Below the pieces are notes generated by a model. The model was not told where the DNA came from. It ran no database searches and saw only the letters and a program-made list of their open reading frames with translations. The position numbers and the translations under genes were made by a program. A stretch of DNA of 64,000 nucleotides from Burkholderia sp. WP9. GTDB taxonomy: Bacteria; Pseudomonadota; Gammaproteobacteria; Burkholderiales; Burkholderiaceae. Location: assembly GCF_900104795.1 (NCBI RefSeq), contig NZ_FNTG01000004.1:1-64000 (forward strand). The letters are read 5' to 3'. Each line of letters begins with the position of its first letter. Within the stretch, counting starts at the first letter, position 1. Below, one piece after another: positions 1 through 8,783 of the stretch.

Positions 1-53
1 CCATCACCGTACGATGCTCGCGCTCTATTTGCAGAGCACCGTTAAGCGATTGC

Positions 54-1157
54 TAAACACGGCGACATAAATATTGCAGCATGTATGATTGCATGGTCAT
101 TCTTTTGAGAGACGACCATGCGCAAGCTGGAAATTGCAGATGCGGAAATCATGCAACTGGCGATTCGGCAGGAAATCGAGCGGAGTGAGGAGTCGCGATA
201 TGACCATCGGCTGCACGGAGTGCTGCTGGTCAGTAACGGGTACTCGTGCACCGAAGTGGGTCAGTTTTCTGGGTCAGGCCGCCACGACAGTCCAGCGATG
301 GGTCCGACGCTTCGAGCAGGGCGGTTTCGACGGATTGCGAGAAGGCGAACGGCCCGGACGTCCGCGTGCGTTGGACGAATCGCAATGGCCTCGCATTGAG
401 GCGGATCTGCGGAGGACACCGCGCGACTTCGGATTTGAAGCGGGCCTGTGGGATGGGCCCGTTCTGTCGGAGCACTTGCGTAAGCGCTACGGCATCAAGC
501 TCGGTGTGCGGCAGTGCCAGCGGCTGTTTCGCCAGATGGGTTTTCGGCTGCGCAAGCCGCGCCCGCAGGTTGCGCAGTCTGATCCTGTCCGCGTTGCGGC
601 GGTAAAAAAAACTGCGCCCGCTGGCAAGGTGCGAAGACATTGAGCTATGGAGCCTGGACGAATGCCATTTCCAGCAACACGGATCGCGCTGTCGCATGTG
701 GGTTGCGCCGGAGATCCACGATCCGGTGCTGCTGCATGCGCCGACGCGCAAATCGGTGGCGTGCTTTGGCGCCGTCAGCTTGAGCACTGGCCGCTTCGTC
801 TGGCAGGTGTGCCCTGTCTGTTTGCGTCCTTTCTGCGCCAGCTACTGCGCCATCGACGTCGCGGCAAGCGCATCGTCGTCGTGCTGGACAACGCCAGGTA
901 CCACCATGCCATCCTGCTCAAGCCGTTACTGCGAAAGTACAGGTGCCACCTGACGTTGTTGTTCATCCCGCCATACAGCCCGCAACTGGCGCCGATCGAA
1001 CGCGTACGGAAGCTGACATGGCGCCTGTCGCTACATAACCGGTACTTCGCCACGCTCGCCGAAGTCATTTTGGCGGTCGACGCCTGCTTCCGGCAGTGGA
1101 AGAGACCAAACGAGGTGCTGCGAAGACTATGCTGCATTATTTAAAACGCTGTGTTTA
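54..1157. mobile_element. Degenerate IS630-family element
   Basis: Both ends carry related inverted repeats. The left end (54-83) begins TAAACACGGCG and ends TGCAGCAT; the right end (1129-1157) reads as its near-complement, ending CGCTGTGTTTA. The TA at each outer edge fits the TA target duplication typical of IS630. The transposase inside is frameshifted, so the copy is probably inactive in its own right. Confidence 0.75.
118..1144 (+). pseudogene. IS630 transposase, frameshifted
   Basis: Reading starts at the ATG at 118 (MRKLEIADAEIMQLAIRQ), passes to a second frame near 250-290 (TTVQRWVRRFEQGGFDGL), to a third at an eight-A run at 604-611, and back again near 815-830. Joined together, the pieces give a normal IS630 transposase with an N-terminal helix-turn-helix and a DDE catalytic domain: SLDECHFQQ, VLDNARYHHA and the PIER glutamate are all visible. 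Some IS630 relatives use programmed frameshifting, and the A run could be a slippage site, but the other two shifts suggest decay. Confidence 0.8.
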
Positions 1158-1247
1158 AAACGCCTTACGGATCTTGGATATCCGGTGCAGCCAGCTTCTC
1201 CGTCATAAGGGCTTCTTACCAGAATGGAGCCGTGGAAATCTTAAAGC

Positions 1248-2831
1248 CTGAACTTTAGACATTCGACACCCCAAGAGAGGGACGCCGAACAGGGTTTCGA
1301 ACACGAAATGAATACGCGAAACGCTTGACATGAGTGAACAATCGTGAGGCCGCCGCGTTGCTTGCGCGAGGTTTTGGCGCAAGCAACGCGGCGGCCAATG
1401 AGGATCGTTTTCGATTCCTCACCGGTTGCTCATGTCCCTGTCCGAACGCATACGCTTTTACCTGCACGAATGGATCAACGTCCTGCTCACCGCCGTGCCG
1501 CTTCGCTCCCGCGCATGCTTCATCGAGCTGCTGTGCGGCTGCATGATCTCGCCCGAGGGCTGGGTCACGAGAGCCATCACGGCCAGCGGCGGCTCCCGTC
1601 ACTGGACAACGTACTACAAGCTCCTGCAACGCGGCAACCTGCGCACCGTGCGGCTTGCCCGCGCACTGCTGCGGCTGGTGATCACCGTGTTGCCCAACGA
1701 TGTGCTGACCCTGGTGCTCGACGACACGCTGAACATGCGATGTTCGAAAAAGGCACCGGGCGTGGCGTGGCGGCACGAACACAGCGGCAAGACCAACCGG
1801 CCGAAGTACGTCTGGGCCCAATGCATCGTCACGCTGGGCGTGAGCGTGCTGGGCAATGGCGGCGTCGGCTGGGTCCTTCCGATCCTCTCGCGTCTGGTTC
1901 CCCAGACCGGCAATCGCAACAAGCTCAAGATTGCGCTCGCGCTCGTGCGTGCGCTCTCTGGCGTGACCGACCGTCCCATCCGGTTGCTGTTCGACTCGTG
2001 GTTCATGCGGGCCCGATTGGTGCTGCCGCTGTTGCGCCGGAACATGCACGTCATCGGCCAGGCGCGTATCGACACGGCGCTGTTCCTGCCGCCCGCGATA
2101 CCCGATTGCCCCCGGCGCGGACGGCCCCGAATCTACGGCGATCGCCTGCGTGCGCAGGACATCGAAGCATTGCCCGCGACGGAATTGACGATGCGCCTCT
2201 ACGGCAAGGAGCAGCGCGTTCGTCTGCGTTCGACGCTGTCGCTCGCGCGTTTCCTCAAGGGCACCCCGGTTCGCGCCGTGTGGTGTCAGTTCTACGACGA
2301 CAAGCGGCAGTGCTGGGCACGAGCGCGCCTGATGCTCGCCACCGAAACAGATCTGGATGCCGAAACGGTCACGCAACTGTACGCCCGCCGCTGGGGGATA
2401 GAACCGCTGTTCCACAACCTCAAGCGCTGGTGGGGGCTGAACAACCTCTGGCAACAGACGCGCACCGTACTCGAACTGTGGATGCAGATCCGCTCGTGCG
2501 CCTGGACGCTCACGCAGTTGCTCAGTCTGGCGATCGCCGACGCGTTCCCGATGGAGCAGATTGCACCCTGGCGGCTCGGCCAACCGGTCACCGCCGGTCT
2601 GGTCGCGCAATGGCTGCGCCGGGAATTTACCGGACTTGCCGATTACCTTCGGGGACACGGCAAGTCCGAGAAAATCCGCTGGCCGCGTGCGCGTTCCGCC
2701 GCTTGCAGAACGGGCTGATATCGTTGCGGCGGCTTCGCCCGGACGTTTCATCGCGATTCCAGTCTCGTTCGTTGCATCTCGACCTCGCTTCACGCGCAGT
2801 CGAGGACGGCGTTCGAGTGTCTAAAGTTCAG
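1248..2831. mobile_element. IS4-family element with 8-bp target duplication
   Basis: The 19-bp terminal repeats start CTGAACTTTAGACA at 1248-1266, and the complement lies at 2813-2831 with one mismatch. The direct repeat CTTAAAGC flanks it at 1240-1247 and 2832-2839, which is the expected target duplication. The element sits just upstream of an IS3 orfA. Length is 1584 bp and it carries one intact transposase gene. Confidence 0.88.
1432..2718 (+). CDS. IS4-family DDE transposase
   Basis: This 428-residue transposase catalyses cut-and-paste movement of the surrounding element. DDE residues are visible in VLDDTLNM, LLFDSWFM and GIEPLFHN. The last lies in YARRWGIEPLFHNLK, which fits the IS4 signature Y-(2)-R-(3)-E-(6)-K exactly. 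The ATG at 1432 is the first methionine; a TTG six bases upstream is the alternative, and neither has a clear Shine-Dalgarno. The reading frame is uninterrupted and both inverted repeats are present, so the element may still be mobile. Confidence 0.88.
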   Translation: MSLSERIRFYLHEWINVLLTAVPLRSRACFIELLCGCMISPEGWVTRAITASGGSRHWTTYYKLLQRGNLRTVRLARALLRLVITVLPNDVLTLVLDDTLNMRCSKKAPGVAWRHEHSGKTNRPKYVWAQCIVTLGVSVLGNGGVGWVLPILSRLVPQTGNRNKLKIALALVRALSGVTDRPIRLLFDSWFMRARLVLPLLRRNMHVIGQARIDTALFLPPAIPDCPRRGRPRIYGDRLRAQDIEALPATELTMRLYGKEQRVRLRSTLSLARFLKGTPVRAVWCQFYDDKRQCWARARLMLATETDLDAETVTQLYARRWGIEPLFHNLKRWWGLNNLWQQTRTVLELWMQIRSCAWTLTQLLSLAIADAFPMEQIAPWRLGQPVTAGLVAQWLRREFTGLADYLRGHGKSEKIRWPRARSAACRTG

Positions 2832-2850
2832 CTTAAAGCCAGAAAGCAAT

Positions 2851-3805
<955 letters not shown>

Positions 3806-5318
3806 CTCAGGATTACCCACAAGTTGAGTGGCCATGTTATCCGCTTTGCCTGAAGAGCTGATACATCTTCGTGATCTCGTGCAGGAGGAGGAACCCGCGC
3901 CATATAACGGTTGGTCCGGGTGGCCGGTCATGTTTGCGATTCAGGTAGCCGCCCAGCATGCCTATCCACAATATGGTCTGCTGCAGTGTCGGGACCTCCT
4001 TTGGCAGCTGCGTCGTGCGGTGGGTGTGGCAATACAGCGCCTGCCATTCAACCGGTTGCAACAATACTTGGCAGCACAGGTCCGTATCGGTTCGCGCCAG
4101 CAGTGTGGCATACAGGATGCGCCAGGCGATGACAGCAAACAGGGCGGTGGCTCTCACGAACCGTTCAAGGGTACCGAACTGGCGCGCCTCGATATGGCAG
4201 CCGCTTTTGAGCACGCGATGCCACGTCTCGATGGTCCAGCGCCGCGCGTACCAGGCCAGTCGTTCGAGAACCTCATCAAGCGAGGTCGTGGGCACCGAAC
4301 TCAGCAGCATCCATTCAAGCGGTTCAACGCCGCGCGGGGGATTATCCTCGATTGCGTGAATCGCAAAGATGTCGACCTCGGGCAGGCGGCTCGCACGCGC
4401 CTTTGGGGGCCGCAATCGTACTGTCGAACAACGCAACGTCAGGCGCGCTGTGCGTTGAGGGAGGTTGCTTCTGGCAGGCACGCACAGCTGCGTCTTGCCC
4501 AGAGGTGCGGTGGCCAGAACGGCCTCCCAAAGGTAGCCCTGCGGATGGCGGGCCCGGCGGTTGTGTGCTGCGCGGATCAGCCAGTCCACCCCGGCGGGGC
4601 GTTTGGCGGCAAACAGTTCGTACAGGTCGCTCTCGCGGTCCCCAACACAGACAAACCGGGTCTGTGCACAACGTGCCTTGAGCGCCGCGAGATGTTCAAT
4701 TCCCTCGAGCCATCTGATACTTTCCTTCTCTTCGATCCGGCGTGTATTCGGGTGAGGCTTCTTGCCGAACTCTTCTTCGGGGCGCACCCAGGTCTTCATG
4801 CCCAACACACCCAGCGGCAGACCCTCCGGGGTCACGGCCAGCAGGCTGTGCATGATGAAACCGCGCTCGTGACGCCCGCTACCGTAACCCAGGCCCTCAG
4901 TCGCGTGCAGATGCGACAGGTTGAATTCGGTCGTATCCTGCACCGCCAGCACAACCGGGACCACGCTCATGCGATCGAGCGTTTGCGCAATATGCGGCGC
5001 GAGTATCCCGTTCGCATCGACCTGCACATTGTGGAAGAAACGGTACGCGCCCTTCAGCTCAGCTGGTTTGAGCGATTGTGGAAAAGAAACTTGCGGACTG
5101 CTCGCGAGACGGCGAGCCAACACAACAAGACGTTGCGTCAGCCGCGCATCACCCAGATTCGCCTCGCTGAATTCGGCACTTGCCCAGTCATCCGTATCGT
5201 TCTCGTCGATCAATCTCAGTTGTCGCTGCGAACAGAATCCACGCAAGTTAACATCGACGCCGACCGTTTACAAGCGCAGATTCACTGCTCCGCCAACAAA
5301 GATGTGGGTAATCCTGAG
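3806..5318. mobile_element. IS4-family (Tn5-like) element with 9-bp target duplication
   Basis: Perfect 16-bp terminal inverted repeats: CTCAGGATTACCCACA at 3806-3821 and its complement at 5303-5318. GTCATAGAG is duplicated at 3797-3805 and 5319-5327, a 9-bp target site as in IS50/Tn5 relatives. Removing the 1513-bp element and one repeat restores the last codons of the IS3 OrfB. It carries one full transposase on the minus strand, so it looks young and complete. Confidence 0.93.
3837..5246 (-). CDS. IS4-family transposase (Tn5-type)
   Basis: The 469-residue protein has the Tn5-type N-terminal DNA-binding region (DDWASAEFSEANLGDARLTQ), then a DDE catalytic domain with VLAVQDTTEFNLSH, VCVGDRESDLYEL and the YREK motif YARRWTIETWHRVLK, which matches Y-(2)-R-(3)-E-(6)-K. 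The start is a TTG at 5246; no ATG lies near the N-terminus. The gene fills the element between perfect inverted repeats and shows no disruption, so it is probably functional. Long open frames on the opposite strand are shadows. Confidence 0.9.
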   Translation of the reverse strand: MRGFCSQRQLRLIDENDTDDWASAEFSEANLGDARLTQRLVVLARRLASSPQVSFPQSLKPAELKGAYRFFHNVQVDANGILAPHIAQTLDRMSVVPVVLAVQDTTEFNLSHLHATEGLGYGSGRHERGFIMHSLLAVTPEGLPLGVLGMKTWVRPEEEFGKKPHPNTRRIEEKESIRWLEGIEHLAALKARCAQTRFVCVGDRESDLYELFAAKRPAGVDWLIRAAHNRRARHPQGYLWEAVLATAPLGKTQLCVPARSNLPQRTARLTLRCSTVRLRPPKARASRLPEVDIFAIHAIEDNPPRGVEPLEWMLLSSVPTTSLDEVLERLAWYARRWTIETWHRVLKSGCHIEARQFGTLERFVRATALFAVIAWRILYATLLARTDTDLCCQVLLQPVEWQALYCHTHRTTQLPKEVPTLQQTILWIGMLGGYLNRKHDRPPGPTVIWRGFLLLHEITKMYQLFRQSG

Positions 5319-5345
5319 GTCATAGAGGCGTGACCCAAGCAAAAC

Positions 5346-5372
5346 AGTCTCCGGGAAACCCGGGGCGATTCA
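5346..5372. repeat. Right inverted repeat of the IS3 relic
   Basis: AGTCTCCGGGAAACCC followed by GGGGCGATTCA is the characteristic right end of this IS3 type, read inward from TGAATCGCCCC. No matching left end is visible upstream of 2851, so the IS3 copy has lost its left terminus. Confidence 0.7.
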
Positions 5373-5724
5373 TAGCTTACAGGCCCGCGCATTTTTGGCA
5401 GACCTTCGCGATATGTTCGACGTCACAGATCCTGCGAAGATCGCAGCGAAGCGTCGGATCTTGGTATAGGCTGACTACACAACGGCGCAATTGTGCCAGT
5501 GGTCGCGTCGTACGGTCCTAGTTTCCCGCGATGAGGGGTCTTGAGCGGACGCCTTGCCATCACTAACTAACGTGATGGCTCTTTCAGGTAGTCCTGTCAT
5601 ACACTTGACTGAACCAAGGCTGTGCCACGGTTGCGTTCGTTCCAATCTAAGTGATTAGCGTTCCACATCGGCGAGATCGCTCCAGAAATGACTGTATTGA
5701 GTGAGATACGCACGGAGAACGGAT
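5373..5724. other. Intergenic stretch before the SDR gene
   Basis: Sequence outside the IS3 end. No open frame or RNA with recognisable features was found. A TTGACT near 5604 could be part of a promoter for the downstream gene, but no convincing -10 box accompanies it. Confidence 0.4.
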
Positions 5725-6609
5725 ATGTCGGTCCAACTGCCAATAGACAGGTCAACTTCGCAGCGTTTGGTCGGTAAGGTCGCCGTAGTCACCGGCGTCG
5801 CGCGGGGAATTGGTCGTGCCGTGGCAATAGCGTTCGCTCGCGAGGGCGCGGACATTATGGGGATCGATATCGCCGGTCCGGTCAGTCGTACCCTTGAGGT
5901 CAAACCGGCAACTTTGGATGAACTGCACGAAACGGGGCGCCTAGTGGAAGCATTGGCGGCCAGCTGGTGCTGCGCACAACTCGATCAGCGCGACATATCA
6001 GCTTTGCGGGCAGCATCTGATCAAGCAATCGCTACGTTTGGACGAATTGATATTTTATTTGCCAACGCAGGTATCCAAGCATTCAAGCCTATTCTTGAGT
6101 GGGAGGATGAGGATTGGCACGATCAGATCGACGTGAATCTGACCGGCACCGCGAACGCCATTCGTGCCTTTGCACCACATATGGTGAGAAACGGCGGAGG
6201 AAGAATCATTGTGACATCGTCTACGCAAGGCCGCCACGGGACCAAATACGGAGCAGCCTATTCAGCTTCGAAGTGGGGCATCATAGGCCTGATGAAGTCG
6301 GCGGCCCTCGAGCTCGGGGAACACAAAATCACGGTAAACGCCTTGATACCGGGTTTGATAGACACCAGCCTTACCCGCCACCGCCAGCGCTACGCACAAG
6401 CAGTCGATGACTTGAAGTCCACCGCGAGCACGCAAACACTCGAGGAACAGGCAATAAAGAAGTTAGTGGCCAAGTCGCCTTTAGGTATTCCTTGGATTGA
6501 TCCTGACGACGTGGCCCCTGTCGCGGTCTTCCTCGCTTCCGACGACGCGCGAATGGTGACGGGCGCGACGTACGACGTCACTGGTGGCGATAGCGCCAAT
6601 AACACATAG
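5725..6609 (+). CDS. Short-chain dehydrogenase/reductase (SDR)
   Basis: A 294-residue cytoplasmic NAD(P)-dependent oxidoreductase of the classical SDR type. It has the nucleotide motif TGVARGIG (residues 23-30), the NAG motif (114-116), N139, and the catalytic Ser165/166, Tyr179 and Lys183 (YSASK). The C-terminal TGATYDVTGGD is also typical. The insert at residues 52-80 resembles mycofactocin-dependent or carveol-dehydrogenase-like SDRs, but no mycofactocin genes are in view. The ATG at 5725 is preceded by GGAG at 5714-5717; an upstream ATG-like start would lack this. The substrate cannot be deduced. It stands alone, 266 bp before the GlcG/HbpS-like gene. Confidence 0.88.
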   Translation: MSVQLPIDRSTSQRLVGKVAVVTGVARGIGRAVAIAFAREGADIMGIDIAGPVSRTLEVKPATLDELHETGRLVEALAASWCCAQLDQRDISALRAASDQAIATFGRIDILFANAGIQAFKPILEWEDEDWHDQIDVNLTGTANAIRAFAPHMVRNGGGRIIVTSSTQGRHGTKYGAAYSASKWGIIGLMKSAALELGEHKITVNALIPGLIDTSLTRHRQRYAQAVDDLKSTASTQTLEEQAIKKLVAKSPLGIPWIDPDDVAPVAVFLASDDARMVTGATYDVTGGDSANNT

Positions 6610-6875
6610 GCGAGGGCAAGCCAGCGGTCTCGTAGCTTCATCTTTCCGAGTAAGTATTGGCGAATTCAAACGAGCTCGACGCACTTGAGGCTTCTCCCCT
6701 TCCAGTTGCGCGAGATCCGTCTTGGGAGACGCATTGACTGAGCGATGGTCGTCAATCCTTTTGTTCGAACAAGGAAGATGGAACCAGAATATATACCGAA
6801 AAGCTTGGGCGCTGAAACTGCTGGTGGGATGCCTCTCAATGCAGTCTCGCCAATCTAACCGGAAGAGTCATCAAA

Positions 6876-7364
6876 ATGATTAGTATCGTGTCTCGTGCCG
6901 TTTCCACAATTGCCGTTCCCTTGTTGCTGTCCTCCCAAATTGCAGTGGCCTCAACTCTTCCGACCGAGCCCGTCCTTACCTTGGAGGCGGCGCAACGGGT
7001 CGTGGCTGCCGCACAAGCGACAGCACAGGCCGAGGGTTGGCCGTGCGTCATCGCGGTTGTAGATAGTGCGGGGAGGCTCATCGTCCAAGTTCGCATGGAC
7101 CACGCGCTGCTCCCAGCCGGCGTTGATCTCGCTCCAGAGAAAGCACGTACAGCAGCGCTCTTCCGACGACCAAGCGGTGCACTCGAGGACGCCATAAATG
7201 GAAATCGACCTGCGGTAGCGACGGCGCGCGGATTCGTTCTCATGCGCGGCGGCGTACCTATTGTCGCTGACGGTCAAGTAGTGGGCGCCATCGGCGTCTC
7301 AACTGATACGCCAGTACATGATGAGCAAATAGCGAAGGCCGGCGCGGCGGCTTTAGGACAGTAG
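6876..7364 (+). CDS. Secreted GlcG/HbpS-family protein
   Basis: A 162-residue protein with a Sec-type signal peptide (MISIVSRAVSTIAVPLLLSS, cleavage probably after IAVAS) followed by a single GlcG/HbpS (DUF336) domain. Family hallmarks are LTLEAAQRVVAAAQATAQ, VIAVVDSAGRLI and the C-terminal GGVPIVADGQVVGAIGVS. Streptomyces HbpS binds haem; most members, often beside oxidoreductases, have no proven function. GGAAGAG just upstream serves as ribosome binding site. It converges on the LodB-like gene, with about 210 bp between them and no recognisable hairpin. Confidence 0.85.
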   Translation: MISIVSRAVSTIAVPLLLSSQIAVASTLPTEPVLTLEAAQRVVAAAQATAQAEGWPCVIAVVDSAGRLIVQVRMDHALLPAGVDLAPEKARTAALFRRPSGALEDAINGNRPAVATARGFVLMRGGVPIVADGQVVGAIGVSTDTPVHDEQIAKAGAAALGQ

Positions 7365-7577
7365 TATTTCTATGAGGCATTGCTGATCCTGACCGCCCAT
7401 CCGGGCAAATCCAACCGCTCGAACGAACTCCGAACTGGATAATTGTTGGGGGGCACCGTCAGAGCGCCTGTGATGAACAGAGACAGGATTTCGGCCTCCT
7501 GTCGGGGAGGTCCGGTGATCCGAAAGCCATTTGAGCATGGGTTTACAATGCGAAAGGTGCGATTCGATGGCAGGAGG

Positions 7578-8780
7578 CTACCGATCAGCTTCATTTGCCG
7601 ACTGCCGCCGACGTTGCCAGAACGTCTGATCAGACCAGCGGGGCTGGATGCCATAGTAGAAGTCTCGTTGCGACAAGTACGCTTGCCAGAGTTGGTGCTG
7701 TTGCTCATCGTATTGATGAACGTACGCATTGCGGCTGTCCAATCCTGCCGTGCCCTGCGGACAGTCTGTCAGCGCGTAATGGATCATGTGTCCGGCGTAA
7801 CTGGCCGTCCTGAGCGCCTTGTCGATGCCTTGCGAGGACAGCGGATCATACGCTTGCGCCGCATCGCCCACCGCCATCCAGGCGTCACCGCAGAAGTCCC
7901 GTAATCGCTGGCTGTTGGCCGGTGCGCCTCGGATTGTCCCGCAAGGGTGATAGCCCATAGCTTTGAGCAATGGCGCGATATGCGTTGAGTCGTCCAGCAG
8001 TTGATCGAAGCCTTGGCGGCACGCAGCCATTCTCGCCGCCGGCAGGTCCTTGTCGGTGTGCAAAACCACCAATCGCTTGGTTTCATTGCCTTCAGTGCTT
8101 GGCAAGCGGTTGCTATACCACCAGCCGTGTGGCGCGGCCTCAATCCGGGTATAGCGGTCATCATCGTCGCCGACGCGGGAAAACCATTGTGCGTAGGCGA
8201 ACAACCTGTCGTCGTTGTGGACAGTCTGGACACCGAGCGTTCTGGCCACGACCGCCCGCCGACCGGAACAGTCGACCAGATAACGTGCGCGATACTGCCG
8301 CGTCCGCGTTTCCGAGGTTAGCGTCAGTTGCCAATTGAAAGAACGGTCAGCGATACGCGCACAGGATTGGAAGCGGACACCCTTGAGCAAGGTTGCGCCG
8401 GCTGCAACCGCATTCGACCGCAGGGCCTCATCGAAAGCCAATCGTTCGACACACAGGCCGAAGCCGGTCGACGTGAAGAAGAAGTCCGCGACATCGGCCT
8501 CCTCGGTCGCCCATAGCGAAACGTTGCCAGCCGTTCTGAAAAGGCCTGGAAGTTGCTGTTCTGGACCTTCAGGGTCACCCAGGAAGTGTTTGACCAGACC
8601 GATAGAGGTCGGCGGCAGCGATTCACCCAGCTTGAAGCTAGGGGAGACCCGCTCCTCCACTAACAGCACACGCTGGCCGTACTTGGCCAGCGTGATCGCG
8701 GTTGCGGCTCCCGCCGGTCCGGCACCGACGATTACAACGTCCCATGTTGTATCGGCCGGGTCGGGTCGGGTCGATGGCAC
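7578..8780 (-). CDS. lodB: LodB-like FAD-dependent modifying enzyme
   Basis: A 400-residue flavoprotein related to LodB/GoxB and tryptophan halogenases. It has an N-terminal dinucleotide motif (VVIVGAGPAGAATA, residues about 15-28), GESLPPTSIGLVK as in this family, and the GD flavin motif at residues 305-306 (AVGDAAQAYDPLSSQG). LodB-type enzymes are required to build the cysteine tryptophylquinone cofactor of the partner oxidase and are not themselves the amino-acid oxidase. The GTG start at 8780 lies three bases after the lodA stop, with AGGAAA upstream, so the two are almost certainly co-transcribed and probably translationally coupled. Confidence 0.87.
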   Translation of the reverse strand: MPSTRPDPADTTWDVVIVGAGPAGAATAITLAKYGQRVLLVEERVSPSFKLGESLPPTSIGLVKHFLGDPEGPEQQLPGLFRTAGNVSLWATEEADVADFFFTSTGFGLCVERLAFDEALRSNAVAAGATLLKGVRFQSCARIADRSFNWQLTLTSETRTRQYRARYLVDCSGRRAVVARTLGVQTVHNDDRLFAYAQWFSRVGDDDDRYTRIEAAPHGWWYSNRLPSTEGNETKRLVVLHTDKDLPAARMAACRQGFDQLLDDSTHIAPLLKAMGYHPCGTIRGAPANSQRLRDFCGDAWMAVGDAAQAYDPLSSQGIDKALRTASYAGHMIHYALTDCPQGTAGLDSRNAYVHQYDEQQHQLWQAYLSQRDFYYGIQPRWSDQTFWQRRRQSANEADR

Positions 8781-8783
8781 GAA

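Noticed and set aside
1255..2793. 512-residue open frame on the minus strand
   Set aside because: Lies opposite the IS4 transposase; Arg/Gly/Pro/Gln-rich composition and no domain, typical of an antisense shadow in high-GC DNA.
3828..5333. 501-residue open frame on the plus strand
   Set aside because: Opposite the Tn5-type transposase and running through both inverted repeats; no motif. Only its last codons belong to the IS3 OrfB.
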